Assembly (NCBI RefSeq): GCF_003325375.1
Contig: NZ_CP030862.1
Span: 1,615,501-1,679,500, forward strand
Length of the DNA: 64,000 nucleotides
DNA from: Streptomyces globosus
GTDB taxonomy: Bacteria; Actinomycetota; Actinomycetes; Streptomycetales; Streptomycetaceae
Direction: 5' to 3'
Positions 24,708 to 32,908 of this stretch are shown piece after piece. Below the pieces are notes generated by a model that did no database searches, was not told the DNA's origin, and saw nothing but the letters and a program-made list of their open reading frames with translations. The position numbers and the translations under genes were made by a program. Each line of letters opens with the position of its first letter. Within the stretch, counting starts at the first letter, position 1.

Positions 24708-25320
24708 CGGCGCGCTGGTAGACGCGGGTGTAGAGGCCGCTCTCGCCGCCGACGATGTAGCGGTCGCCGGCCTGCTGGACGATCTCCTGGTACTCGGGCG
24801 AGGTGAAGACCGCCTGGTACTGCTCGGGCGCGCACTCGAAGCCGGACACGAACATCACGCCGGGCTCGGTGCTGAGGAGGGAGTGGTACGCGAGGAACGC
24901 CTTCACCTCGTCGGCCCGCCGGACGACGTTGAAGATCGTGTTCTCGCGCCACTCGCGGTACGCCGCGTACTCGCGGGGCTTGACCTCGATGTGGCGCAGC
25001 TGGACGTACGGGGTCGCCGGGACGGGCTCGGCGACGTCCTTGGGGGCCTCGACGAAGTCGAGGAGCTGACGGCGGAAGTCGGTGGCCAGGTCCTCGGAGA
25101 CGAGGTCCCACAGCTCGTGCCAGCGGGCGTTGAGGGCGGCGACCTCGGACACCTCCGCGACGGGGGTGATCTCCAGGAGGTTGTCGTCGTCCAGGCTGCG
25201 GTAGAGGGCGCGGCCGGCGACCGGCTCCTTCCGGTTGAACTGCTGCCACTGCTCCAGGACGTGGTCCGCCTTGCCGGGGGCCGCGGCGACTTCGTTCAGG
25301 ACGAGGAGGGTGGAGGACAT
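24700..25320 (-). CDS. Uncharacterised protein, possibly ABM/dimeric alpha-beta-barrel fold
   Basis: The protein has 206 residues. Two similar halves can be seen: STLLVLNEVAAAPGKADHVLEQW ... ALYRSLDDDNLLEITPVAE and YVQLRHIEVKPREYAAYREW ... VMFVSGFECAPEQYQAVFTS. Each begins with a strand, a helix, then a strand with acidic turn, as in antibiotic-biosynthesis monooxygenase or dimeric alpha/beta-barrel proteins. That is a guess by eye. ATG 25320 has AAAGGAAC upstream. The ACP gene ends 195 bases before it. Confidence 0.65.
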   Translation of the reverse strand: MSSTLLVLNEVAAAPGKADHVLEQWQQFNRKEPVAGRALYRSLDDDNLLEITPVAEVSEVAALNARWHELWDLVSEDLATDFRRQLLDFVEAPKDVAEPVPATPYVQLRHIEVKPREYAAYREWRENTIFNVVRRADEVKAFLAYHSLLSTEPGVMFVSGFECAPEQYQAVFTSPEYQEIVQQAGDRYIVGGESGLYTRVYQRADV

Positions 25321-25515
25321 GGGGTGTTCCTTTCGGACGGTACGGGAAGGGCGGTGGGTGGTGCGGCGGGGGACGGCGCGGGGTGGGGCCCGTTCCGGGG
25401 GATGCGTGCCGAACCGGTGTGGGGATGCGAGGGGGCCGGGGATCGGGAAGGCCCCGTGGACGCGGGCCCGTCGGGCCCGCCGCGTGGGGGGTGCGAGGTG
25501 TTCGAGGGGCGGGCG

Positions 25516-25758
25516 TCAGGCGACGGGGACGCCCTTGGAGGCGATCACCGCGGCGGCTTCCGCGACGGTCTGCTCCGGGACGAGCTCGCCCATCTCGATC
25601 TCCACGCCGAAGGACAGCTGCAGGCGCAGCGCCAGCTCCTCCAGCAGCAGCGAGTCGATCTCCATGGCCTCGAACGTGGTGTCGGGCGTGACGCCCGCCG
25701 TCGAGACCTCCAGCTCACCGAGGACGGTGACGACCCGGCTGACGATCGAATTCTCCAT
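25516..25758 (-). CDS. Acyl carrier protein
   Basis: The protein has 80 residues. The phosphopantetheine attachment site is MEIDSLLLEELALRL, Ser36, in the normal DSL context, preceded by VTPDTTFEAMEI. Helix pattern and acidity fit a discrete type II ACP. ATG 25758 has GGAGGA six bases upstream. It is the first gene of the long minus-strand run and lies behind a strong palindrome (25940-25957). It could carry the acyl chain used by the AfsA-like enzyme or be loaded by the KASIII at 29180, with the type II thioesterase removing wrong acyl groups. Confidence 0.9.
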   Translation of the reverse strand: MENSIVSRVVTVLGELEVSTAGVTPDTTFEAMEIDSLLLEELALRLQLSFGVEIEMGELVPEQTVAEAAAVIASKGVPVA

Positions 25759-25939
25759 TACATTCCTCCGTGAATCAAGGGGGAACGCCGAAATCCGAGG
25801 GCCTGTGCGCCCGTTGGACACGGCATACCGCCGCCGCGAGAAAGAATGGAACCGGTGAATTCAGGGGATCGAATCCTCCGCGTCCCAACGCATTCATCAT
25901 GGGATCCGCGAACGGGCGGAGGAAGTGTCTCCCGATCAT

Positions 25940-25957
25940 GGTGGTGCGAACACCACC
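25940..25957. promoter_or_regulatory. GGTGGTG palindrome A (upstream of ACP run)
   Basis: GGTGGTG-cgaa-CACCACC, perfect 7-base arms with a 4-base spacer, about 180 bases before the ACP start and just beyond the end of the XRE regulator gene. Related palindromes occur at 26969, 28868, 32633, 32719 and 39819, each in front of cluster genes. Confidence 0.6.
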
Positions 25958-25993
25958 TGTGGGAAAACCGGTTGCGCCGGTGCCCCGTACGGC

Positions 25994-26854
25994 TCAGGCC
26001 GCCTCGGCCCCGAACCCGGCCGGCTCGTCCCGGCGGCCGGCCCGCTCCGCCCCGGACTGGGCGATGTACAAGGTCAGGAGGGATTCCGGGCTCTCTGGCA
26101 CCCGCATCACCACCCGGTCGAAGACCGTCACCCCGGCCTGCGGCAACGCGATCCTGCGCAGCCCCTGATTGGGCCCGACCACCTCGTGACAGTCCCACAG
26201 TTCCGCGAAATGCGGGCTCATCTCGCTGAGCCGGCCCGCAATTCGGCCGAATTCCGGGTCCTGTGGGAAGCGGGCCGACTGCGCCCGGAACTGCGCGACG
26301 AGACCGCGCCCCACCTCCTCCGTGTCCGGGTATTTCTCACGGGTCGCCGACTCGGTGAAGAACTTCACGACGCAGTTGTGCCCGCGCGTGCCGATGTGGA
26401 AAAGGGAGCGCGCCGAGCGGCTGGCGAGTTCGACGCGCCCGTACCGGTCGGTGATGTACGCCGGATTCGGCGACCAGCCCTCGACGAGCGCCCGCATCCG
26501 CGCGTGCCCGCCCTCCTGGCCGCGGTCGGGTGTGCGCGGCGGCGGGTTGTGGCCGGCCAGCCGGTGGAAGTAGTCGCGCTCGCAGTCCTCCAGCCGCAGG
26601 GCGTTGCTGACCGCGTTCACGATGCCTTCGGAGACGTTGATGTCCCGGCCCTGTTCGAGCCAGGTGTACCAGGACACCCCGACGCCGGCGAGGGCCGCCA
26701 CCTCCTCGCGCCGCAGGCCGGGGGTCCGCCGGCGGTCGAAGTTCACCAGCCCGACCTCTTCCGGCGTGATCTGCTCCCGGCGGGCCCGCAGGAAGTGCCG
26801 CAGCCTCGCTCGCCGCAGCAGTCCGGATGCCGGTGCGGATGCAGCTGTCTGCAT
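25994..26854 (-). CDS. XRE-family regulator with MmyB-like ligand-binding domain
   Basis: The protein has 286 residues. N-terminal HTH: LRRARLRHFLRARREQITPEE, TPGLRREEVAALAGVGVSWY, TWLEQGRDINVSEGIVNAV. The rest (YITDRYGRVELASRSARSLF, then FGRIAGRLSEMSPHFAELWDCHEV) matches the PAS-like MLTR/MmyB ligand-binding domain of Streptomyces regulators. It is divergent from the thioesterase gene, sharing a promoter region containing palindrome B, and its 3' end abuts the ACP promoter region. A role as autoregulated cluster regulator is likely. It is a paralogue of the regulator at 27971. Confidence 0.92.
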   Translation of the reverse strand: MQTAASAPASGLLRRARLRHFLRARREQITPEEVGLVNFDRRRTPGLRREEVAALAGVGVSWYTWLEQGRDINVSEGIVNAVSNALRLEDCERDYFHRLAGHNPPPRTPDRGQEGGHARMRALVEGWSPNPAYITDRYGRVELASRSARSLFHIGTRGHNCVVKFFTESATREKYPDTEEVGRGLVAQFRAQSARFPQDPEFGRIAGRLSEMSPHFAELWDCHEVVGPNQGLRRIALPQAGVTVFDRVVMRVPESPESLLTLYIAQSGAERAGRRDEPAGFGAEAA

Positions 26855-26950
26855 GTCTCGACTTCTTTCCTTCTACACAGGACTTCGGTGACGGATGGCG
26901 GTGGGCGGACGGCGGGTGCCGGGGGGAGGGAGCGGGGCGTGCGGCTCCGG

Positions 26951-26993
26951 CTGTCGGTCCCACCGCTGGTGGTGGCACCAACCGGTTCGACAG
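26951..26993. promoter_or_regulatory. GGTGGTG palindrome B (XRE/thioesterase divergent promoter)
   Basis: GGTGGTG-g-CACCAAC (26969-26983) lies in the 178-base divergent gap, one mismatch from a perfect palindrome. It is framed by CTGTCG (26951) and CGACAG (26988), a second inverted pair. The placement suits control of both the regulator itself and the thioesterase. Confidence 0.55.
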
Positions 26994-27032
26994 ACACTCC
27001 CTCCCGTCGGCACCCGGCATCACACTGGCGGC

Positions 27033-27827
27033 ATGTTCCACACAGCGGAGAACATCCCGGCAGCCACGGCGGCGGGTACGGCGGAGCGGGTTCCGAGGAG
27101 GAGCAGGACCGCTCGGCTCCGCCTGTTCTGCTTCCACCACGCGGGCGGCAGCCCCTGGTCGTTCGCGGGCTGGGGGCAGCACCTCGGCCGCGGCGTCGAG
27201 GTGGTCCCGGTGTCCATGCCCCCGAGGTCGTCGGCCCCGGGGGGCGTCCCCGGCGCCGTCAGCACGATGGACGCCCTCGTACGCGAGGTGACACGTCAGC
27301 TGACTCCCTTCCTCGACGGGCCCTACGCCTTCTACGGGCACAGCATGGGATCGCTGGTCGCCCACGGTGCGGCGCAGCGGATCGTCGCCGCGGGGCGGCG
27401 CCCACCTGCGTCTTTCGTGGCCGGTGCCCACCGCGCGCCGCACCTTCAGGCTGCGCCCGGCCCAACCGTAGGACTGTCCGATAGTGCGTCCCTCGAGCTG
27501 TTGTTGGGTCTCGGTGGAGCCGGTCGGCTGCTCCGGGAGAGCCCCGCGCGCATGAGGTCCGTGGTGCACCGGCTGCGCGAGGACCTCCGCGTCGCCGCCA
27601 CCCACCGGAATCCGGTTGCCGGCCACCGGCCGCTGCCGTGCCCGGTGCACGCCATGCTCGGTGACCGGGACCCGCTGGTCCCGGCCGCGGACGCGGAGGC
27701 GTGGCGACTCCATGCGAGCGGGCCGTTCTCGTTCCGCTTGCTGCCCGGCGGGCACTTCTTCCACCGCGAGGACAAGGACCGCTTCTTCGCCGAGTTGGAG
27801 GACGTCCTGTGGGACGGCGTACGCTGA
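27033..27827 (+). CDS. Type II thioesterase
   Basis: The protein has 264 residues. LRLFCFHHAGGSPWSFAGW is the family start block. The nucleophile is FYGHSMGSLVAHG (Ser near 113), acid in MLGDRDPLVPAADAEAW, and His in GGHFFHREDKDRF. These proofreading thioesterases free carrier proteins from wrong or stalled acyl groups. Start ATG 27033 removes a non-homologous upstream stretch. With only one discrete ACP in the window, that ACP (25516-25758) is its likely partner. Confidence 0.9.
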   Translation: MFHTAENIPAATAAGTAERVPRRSRTARLRLFCFHHAGGSPWSFAGWGQHLGRGVEVVPVSMPPRSSAPGGVPGAVSTMDALVREVTRQLTPFLDGPYAFYGHSMGSLVAHGAAQRIVAAGRRPPASFVAGAHRAPHLQAAPGPTVGLSDSASLELLLGLGGAGRLLRESPARMRSVVHRLREDLRVAATHRNPVAGHRPLPCPVHAMLGDRDPLVPAADAEAWRLHASGPFSFRLLPGGHFFHREDKDRFFAELEDVLWDGVR

Positions 27828-27970
27828 CGCTCATTCACGGCTGCGGTGTTGTGGCCGAGTTCCCGGTGTCCGGTGGGCCCGGCGGTGCCTGCGCCTGTGT
27901 GGCCCGAACCGTGCGCAGTGTGATTCTCGCCGCTGACAGTGCGTGTCGGTGTGACCTACCTTCGGTCGGT

Positions 27971-28798
27971 ATGGACGCCACGCCCCCCGGGGCCGAGACG
28001 AAGAAGAAGCGGCGCACCCAGCTGGCGCACTTCCTGCGCACCCGCCGAGCCGCGCTCTCCCCCGAGGACGTGGGCCTGGCGACCGCCGGCAGGCGCGCCA
28101 GGGTCGGCCTGCGCCGCGAGGAGGTCGCGGTCCTGGCCGGAGTCAGCGCGTCCTGGTACGCCTGGCTGGAGCAGGGCCGCCCCATCAAGGTGTCGGACGG
28201 CATCCTGGACGCGATCAGCTCCGCCCTGCGGCTCGACGAGCTCGAACGGGTCCACCTGTACCGCCTCGCGGACGCCAACCCGCCCGTCCCCCTGCGGCCC
28301 CTCGGCACCGCCGACCCGGAGGTCTTCCAGCGGATGGTCGACACCCAGCTGTCGGGGCCCTCCTGTGTCATCGACCGCTACTGGGACGTCGTCGCCGCCA
28401 ACCGCCAGGCCGCCGACCTGCTGCGCCTGACCCGTGACGGCAACGGCAACTTCCTCACCAGCCTGTTCACCGGCACCCACGGCGCCCGCTACCTGAACCG
28501 GCCGGAACTGGCCCGGCAGATGGCCGCCCGGTTCCGCCTCCAGGCCTCGTACGGGCCCGACGACCCGCGCTACGAGCAGATCGCCGACGCCCTGGCCGCC
28601 GCCGACCCCTTCTTCGCCGACCTGTGGGACCGCCACGAGGTCGAGGCGTTCGGCCCGGCCACCGTCGAAGTCGACGACCCGCAGGCCGGACACCTCTCCT
28701 TCGTGCTGTTCACCATGGACCTGGACGACGCCGCCAGCCACCGCCTCCTCGTGTACCTGCCGCCCGGCATCGCCGGCCCCGCACCGGTCTGGCCGTAG
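27971..28798 (+). CDS. XRE-family regulator with MmyB-like ligand-binding domain (second copy)
   Basis: The protein has 275 residues. HTH part: KRRTQLAHFLRTRRAALSPED, RVGLRREEVAVLAGVSASWY, AWLEQGRPIKVSDGILDAI. The ligand-binding part begins near VIDRYWDVVAANRQAADLL and ends with HLSFVLFTMDLDDAASHRLL. It is colinear with the regulator at 25994 and clearly paralogous. It is followed by a strong hairpin (28819-28847) and then palindrome C before the KASIII gene. Two such regulators bracket the thioesterase gene. Possible ligands are fatty acids or the cluster product, but this is unknown. Confidence 0.92.
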   Translation: MDATPPGAETKKKRRTQLAHFLRTRRAALSPEDVGLATAGRRARVGLRREEVAVLAGVSASWYAWLEQGRPIKVSDGILDAISSALRLDELERVHLYRLADANPPVPLRPLGTADPEVFQRMVDTQLSGPSCVIDRYWDVVAANRQAADLLRLTRDGNGNFLTSLFTGTHGARYLNRPELARQMAARFRLQASYGPDDPRYEQIADALAAADPFFADLWDRHEVEAFGPATVEVDDPQAGHLSFVLFTMDLDDAASHRLLVYLPPGIAGPAPVWP

Positions 28799-28818
28799 CG
28801 CCCCGTCCCGTCCCCTCC

Positions 28819-28847
28819 GAAGCCCCCGGCCCGCGGCCGGGGGCTTC
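28819..28847 (+). terminator. Hairpin terminator after second XRE gene
   Basis: GAAGCCCCCGGCC and its exact reverse complement flank a 3-base loop (13-base stem), 21 bases past the regulator stop. No T tract. Confidence 0.75.
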
Positions 28848-28867
28848 CGCGTGCGCGCCGCCGGGAG

Positions 28868-28888
28868 GGTGGTGTTCCCGCCACCACC
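28868..28888. promoter_or_regulatory. GGTGGTG palindrome C (upstream of KASIII operon)
   Basis: GGTGGTG-ttcccgc-CACCACC, perfect 7-base arms with a 7-base spacer, about 290 bases before the KASIII start. Spacers in this set are 4, 1, 7 and 1, differing by multiples of three, which fits a GGT/CCA triplet half-site that can shift register. Confidence 0.55.
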
Positions 28889-29179
28889 GCCCGTACCCAC
28901 AGTGCCCGTACGGTCTGGAACGCGCCCGGCCGGCGGCGGAGAATCGACGTACGCATCCGGGACGGCGCGCCGTACGCGCCGTCCGTGCCGGGTCGCGCCC
29001 GCCGGCCGTGCACCACGGCCCGCCGGCGACGCCGTCTCGCGTCCGCCCCTCTTGCCCGAGCGGAGCGCGGCCCCTTTCCACCGTGCCCGGTAGCGGCGTC
29101 CCGCACCGGCGACCAGGGAGGCCACCTTGACCCACGTGTTGCCCCACGCGCACCCGTCCGCAGCCCAGGAGGTGGCGGC

Positions 29180-30214
29180 ATGACCCGGGCAGCCGTCCTC
29201 ACCGGCCTCGGGACGTACGTCCCGCCCCGCGTGGTGACCAACGACGACCTCTCCCGCACCATGGACACCACCGACGAGTGGATCCGCACCCGTACGGGCA
29301 TCACCCGGCGCCACTGGGCCGACCCCGGCACCGCCACCGGCGACCTCGCGGTCGAGGCGGGCGCGCGGGCGCTCAAGTCGGCCGGATCCGCCGACGTCGA
29401 CCTGGTGGTCCTGGCGACGACCACGCCCGACCACCCGTGCCCGGCGACCGCCCCCGACGTCGCCGCCCGGCTGGGACTGGGGAACGTGGCCGCCTACGAC
29501 ATCGCCGCCGTGTGCAGCGGGTTCGTCTACGCCCTCGCGGCCGCGGCCGGCGCCATCGCCTCCGGCACCGCCGAACGCGTCCTCGTCATCGGCGCGGAGA
29601 CGTACTCCACCATCCTCGACCCGGCCGACCGCACCACCTCGGTCATCTTCGGCGACGGCGCCGGGGCCGTGGTGCTGCGGGCCGGCGAACCGGACGAGCC
29701 GGGGGCGCTGCTGGGATACGACCTCGGCAGCGACGGCTCGCTGAAGGACCTCATCACGGTCCCCGGCGGCGGCTCCCGGCAGCGCTCCGAGGCGGCCGGC
29801 GAGGCCGCCGACAGCGCGGGCTCCTCCGTCGGCGGGCGCCCTGCCGACAGCTACTTCACGATGCAGGGCAAGCAGGTCTTCCGGCATGCGGTCACCCGCA
29901 TGGCGGCCTCGTCCAAGGCGATGCTCCGGCGCGCGGGATGGGAGCCGGAGTCGGTGGACTGGTTCGTCGGCCACCAGGCCAACGTCCGCATCCTGCACGC
30001 CGTGGCCGACCAGCTCGGGATGGACCGCGGGCGCACCGTGGTCAACCTCGACCGTGTCGGCAACACCTCCGCTGCCTCCATCCCCCTCGCCCTGGCCGAC
30101 GCGATCGCCGCCGGGCAGGTCGGTCCGGGCGACCGGGTGCTGATGAGCGCCTTCGGCGGCGGCGTGACGTGGGGCTCGACCGCCCTGGTCTGGCCGGACA
30201 TCAGCCCCCACTGA
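29180..30214 (+). CDS. Beta-ketoacyl-ACP synthase III (FabH-like)
   Basis: The protein has 344 residues. Active-site Cys112 is in AVCSGFVYALA, His about 265 in VGHQANVRIL and Asn about 295 in RVGNTSAASIP, the complete KASIII triad. FDGAGAVVL-type block appears as IFGDGAGAVVL. Family members condense acyl-CoA with malonyl-ACP to start fatty acid or polyketide chains. The start has AGGAGG seven bases upstream. There is no fabD, fabF or extra ACP beside it, so it is a cluster copy rather than the housekeeping fab operon. It may prime a beta-ketoacyl-ACP for the AfsA-like enzyme (inference). Confidence 0.92.
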   Translation: MTRAAVLTGLGTYVPPRVVTNDDLSRTMDTTDEWIRTRTGITRRHWADPGTATGDLAVEAGARALKSAGSADVDLVVLATTTPDHPCPATAPDVAARLGLGNVAAYDIAAVCSGFVYALAAAAGAIASGTAERVLVIGAETYSTILDPADRTTSVIFGDGAGAVVLRAGEPDEPGALLGYDLGSDGSLKDLITVPGGGSRQRSEAAGEAADSAGSSVGGRPADSYFTMQGKQVFRHAVTRMAASSKAMLRRAGWEPESVDWFVGHQANVRILHAVADQLGMDRGRTVVNLDRVGNTSAASIPLALADAIAAGQVGPGDRVLMSAFGGGVTWGSTALVWPDISPH

Positions 30215-30350
30215 GGACAGCCCCCGAGTCGGCCGCCGGTCACACACGACCGGCGGCCGACGGCCGTCTGCACGGACCGGCGGCCTCCAGGCACAGCGCC
30301 ACCGCACACCCAAGGCCCCACCGGCCGCATGAGAAACAGGAGTTGGAAGC

Positions 30351-31013
30351 ATGGCCCCCACCACCGGTTCGACCCGCCCCATGACCATCGGCATCCTGGG
30401 CGCGGGCAACATAGGCCGCCCGCTCGGCCGGCACTGGCTCGCCGCCGGGCACACGGTGACCTTCGGCTCCCGCGACCCGGGCAGGCTCGGCCCGTTCGTC
30501 GAACTGCTCGGCGACCGGGCGCGCGCGGCGACGTACGCGGGGGCCGTCGAGGCCGGTGACGTCGTCCTGCTGGCCGTCCCGAACCCGGTGCTCGGCGGAC
30601 TGCTGGAGCAGCTGGCCGACCGGCTCGCCGGGAAGACGGTGATCGACGCGACCAGCCCGATCGGCGTCTCCGAAGACGGGCTCTTCGTCTCGCAGCTCGG
30701 CCCGGGCACCACCCAGGGCAGCTGGACCGCCGAGCGGCTGCCGCACAGCTCGGTCGCCCGCGCGTTCACCCACTTCCCCGACGAACTGCTGTGGTCGCGC
30801 GGAACCCAGCAGCGGCACTTCTGGGGCATGGGCATCGCCTCCGGCGACCCGCGGGCCCGCCGGGTGGCGGAGGCCTTGGTGCACGACGCCGGCTTCGTCC
30901 CCGTCCACCTCGGCGGGCTGGAGGAGTCCGCCGCCGTGGACCCCGGCGGCCGGCTCTTCGGGTACGTCTCCACGGCCGCGGGCCTGCGCGCGGCGGCCGG
31001 CCTCGCCGGCTGA
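30351..31013 (+). CDS. NADPH/F420-type dinucleotide-binding reductase
   Basis: The protein has 220 residues. IGILGAGNIGRPLGRHWLAAGH is a GxGxxG Rossmann loop, followed by VTFGSRDPG, where Ser-Arg after the second strand is typical for NADPH or for F420-dependent NADP reductases (NpdG-like). DVVLLAVPNPVLGGLL and KTVIDATSPIG complete the domain. The C-terminal half carries HFPDELLW and GLEESAAVDPGGRLF. It may reduce a cluster intermediate or recycle F420H2. CAGGAG lies nine bases before ATG 30351; ATG 30381 is an alternative. Confidence 0.8.
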   Translation: MAPTTGSTRPMTIGILGAGNIGRPLGRHWLAAGHTVTFGSRDPGRLGPFVELLGDRARAATYAGAVEAGDVVLLAVPNPVLGGLLEQLADRLAGKTVIDATSPIGVSEDGLFVSQLGPGTTQGSWTAERLPHSSVARAFTHFPDELLWSRGTQQRHFWGMGIASGDPRARRVAEALVHDAGFVPVHLGGLEESAAVDPGGRLFGYVSTAAGLRAAAGLAG

Positions 31014-31129
31014 CCGCGGGGCCCGTACGGGCGCGTGCGGTGTACGTGCCGTGCACGTGCGCACCCGCGCCAGGACACGGCGTACGGCCCGCCCCCTCCG
31101 GGGACGGGCCGTACGCTCGGCGGCGGCGC

Positions 31130-32377
31130 CTACCTCTCGCCCGCGCCCTGCGTGGCGAGGGAGAGGGGCTCGGGGGTGGGGCGCACGACCGCCGGCTTCT
31201 TGCGCGGGCTCGACCAGCGGCGGGTGATCGGCCGCTCCACCAGGGCGTACAGCGCCCAGGAGGCCAGGATTCCCGCGGCGATGAACAGCACGGCGAGCGC
31301 GACGGCCTCGGGGACCGAGTACGCCTTGCTGCCGAGCAGCTTCCACAGCGCGACCATCACCGTGTAGTGGACCAGGTAGAAGGCGAAGGAGATGTCGCCG
31401 AGCCAGACCATCACGCGGTTCCGGAAGAGCGTGAACCTGCCCTCGGCGTCCGCGATGGCGCCGGCCGCGATCAGCAGGGCGGCCGGGATGACGCACACGG
31501 CGCGCGTCGAGTAGATCGGCGGGGTGAAGTAGCCGACGGCGTAGCTCACGGCCAGCAGGACGCCGGACCACACCATGCCGATGTTGCGCCAGCGCCCTGC
31601 CATCACGGAGCGGGCGACGAGGATGCCGAGGGCGAAGTCCAGCACGCGGGGGAGCGGCAGGATGTAGGAGACGAAGTACTGGTTCACCGAGGTGCCGGGC
31701 TCGGTGTCCATCATCGCCGTGCCGGCCGGGACCAGCAGCTCCGACAGGAACGGCGTCGCGATGATCCCGGCGGCCACCGCGGCGGCCCACAGGTTCAGCC
31801 GGTGCGCCGGGATCTTCCGGATCCAGTGGATCAGGACGGGGAACAGGAGGTAGAAGACTGCCTCCACGCCCAGCGACCAGCCGGCCGGGTTCACGCCGAA
31901 GTTGATCGCGAAGTCCGGATACCAGACCTGGACCATGAAGAAGTTGAGCAGCCCGGTCGTCGTGTCCGTGATCGGCGCGGCGAACACCAGCATGGCGAGT
32001 GCCCAGACGAGCACGTAGTTCGGGACGATCTTGAGGAACCGGCGGCGCCAGAAGCGCGGCGCGGTGTCCGTCTCCCGGGCCGACCAGGTCAGGACGAAGC
32101 CGCTCAGCACGAAGAAGAACGTGACGCCGAGCGCTCCGGCGTGGGCCACCGCGTCGTAGTAGGCGACCGCGGCCGAGCTGCTGCTGAGCCAGGGCACGCC
32201 GAGGAAGGCCAGGAGCGCCGCGTGGTAGAGGAACACCACGAAGGCCGCGGGGAAGCGAAGGCCGGTCAGTGTGTCGAGGCGGGTCACCCGGGCACGTCCA
32301 GGCGCCGCCGGGGCGGCTGGCGGGGACGTGCTGCCCGCCGCCTCGACCTCCGTCACACGCATGCTGTCCGTCGACAC
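31130..32377 (-). CDS. Acyltransferase 3 family membrane protein
   Basis: The protein has 415 residues with about ten membrane helices. RLDTLTGLRFPAAFVVFLYH is the classic AT3 first helix with Arg and His. FFFVLSGFVLTWS and RRRFLKIVPNYVLVWAL are family hallmarks, as is DISFAFYLVHYTVM. These enzymes O-acylate sugars or macrolides at the membrane. The start is GTG 32377 with AAGGAG seven bases upstream; a longer reading frame to 32575 has no ribosome site. It is divergent from the MFS exporter with palindromes D and E between, suggesting shared control. Confidence 0.9.
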   Translation of the reverse strand: MSTDSMRVTEVEAAGSTSPPAAPAAPGRARVTRLDTLTGLRFPAAFVVFLYHAALLAFLGVPWLSSSSAAVAYYDAVAHAGALGVTFFFVLSGFVLTWSARETDTAPRFWRRRFLKIVPNYVLVWALAMLVFAAPITDTTTGLLNFFMVQVWYPDFAINFGVNPAGWSLGVEAVFYLLFPVLIHWIRKIPAHRLNLWAAAVAAGIIATPFLSELLVPAGTAMMDTEPGTSVNQYFVSYILPLPRVLDFALGILVARSVMAGRWRNIGMVWSGVLLAVSYAVGYFTPPIYSTRAVCVIPAALLIAAGAIADAEGRFTLFRNRVMVWLGDISFAFYLVHYTVMVALWKLLGSKAYSVPEAVALAVLFIAAGILASWALYALVERPITRRWSSPRKKPAVVRPTPEPLSLATQGAGER

Positions 32378-32632
32378 GTTTCTGCTCCTTCGGAAGAGGG
32401 GGGATCCGCGAACTGAGTGGTGCCGCGAGTGCGGCGGCGGCGGGCTTCCGGCGGCGGCACCGGATACGCCGATGCCCTGGTCCGAGGGGGGGGAAGGGGC
32501 TGGGTGGGACGCCGGGGGACGGGGCCGGGGGATCGCTCCACGGCTGCGCACCACGGGTGGCGACCCGGCAGGCATCGGATGCCTGGAAAGCTACCGGAAC
32601 CACCGCCACCGTGCCGGGGTCGGTTCATCCGG

Positions 32633-32647
32633 GTGGTGCCACCACCA
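32633..32647. promoter_or_regulatory. GGTGGTG palindrome D
   Basis: GGTGGTG-c-CACCACC, perfect 7-base arms with a single-base spacer, between the acyltransferase and the MFS gene. Confidence 0.6.
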
Positions 32648-32718
32648 CCGCGGGGCGCCAACAGGGCTGCGACAGGACGGGTTTCCGGCCGGGGGGCACA
32701 GCGAACCGGCCACCGGCT

Positions 32719-32732
32719 GGTGCTCCCACCAC
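32719..32732. promoter_or_regulatory. GGTGGTG-type palindrome E (shorter)
   Basis: TGGTG-ctcc-CACCA, 5-base arms, 86 bases from palindrome D and about 180 bases before the MFS start. The right arm continues CACCACCAC. Confidence 0.45.
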
Positions 32733-32908
32733 CACGATCAGGAAGCACTTCATCCGCTCGCCGCGGGCGCCGCACAATGCGTCAGCGAACCCCATCGGCG
32801 CGAGCTGAACGGGCACCGGCATTGGCGCACCACTCCGCGCTCCGGGCCGCCCTCGCACACGACGCCCCCCGAGACCCCCACCACCGGACCACCGACCCGG
32901 GAGCCACC

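Larger units (their letters stand above)
28799..29179. other. 381-base gap before KASIII gene
   Basis: Holds the hairpin at 28819-28847 and the palindrome at 28868-28888. The remaining 290 bases show several CGTAC repeats and no gene. The KASIII promoter should be here. Confidence 0.5.
32378..32908. other. 531-base divergent regulatory region
   Basis: Separates the acyltransferase (minus) from the MFS exporter (plus). It contains two related palindromes (32633-32647 and 32719-32732) and several extra GGTG/CACC half sites. I see no gene in it. Confidence 0.5.
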
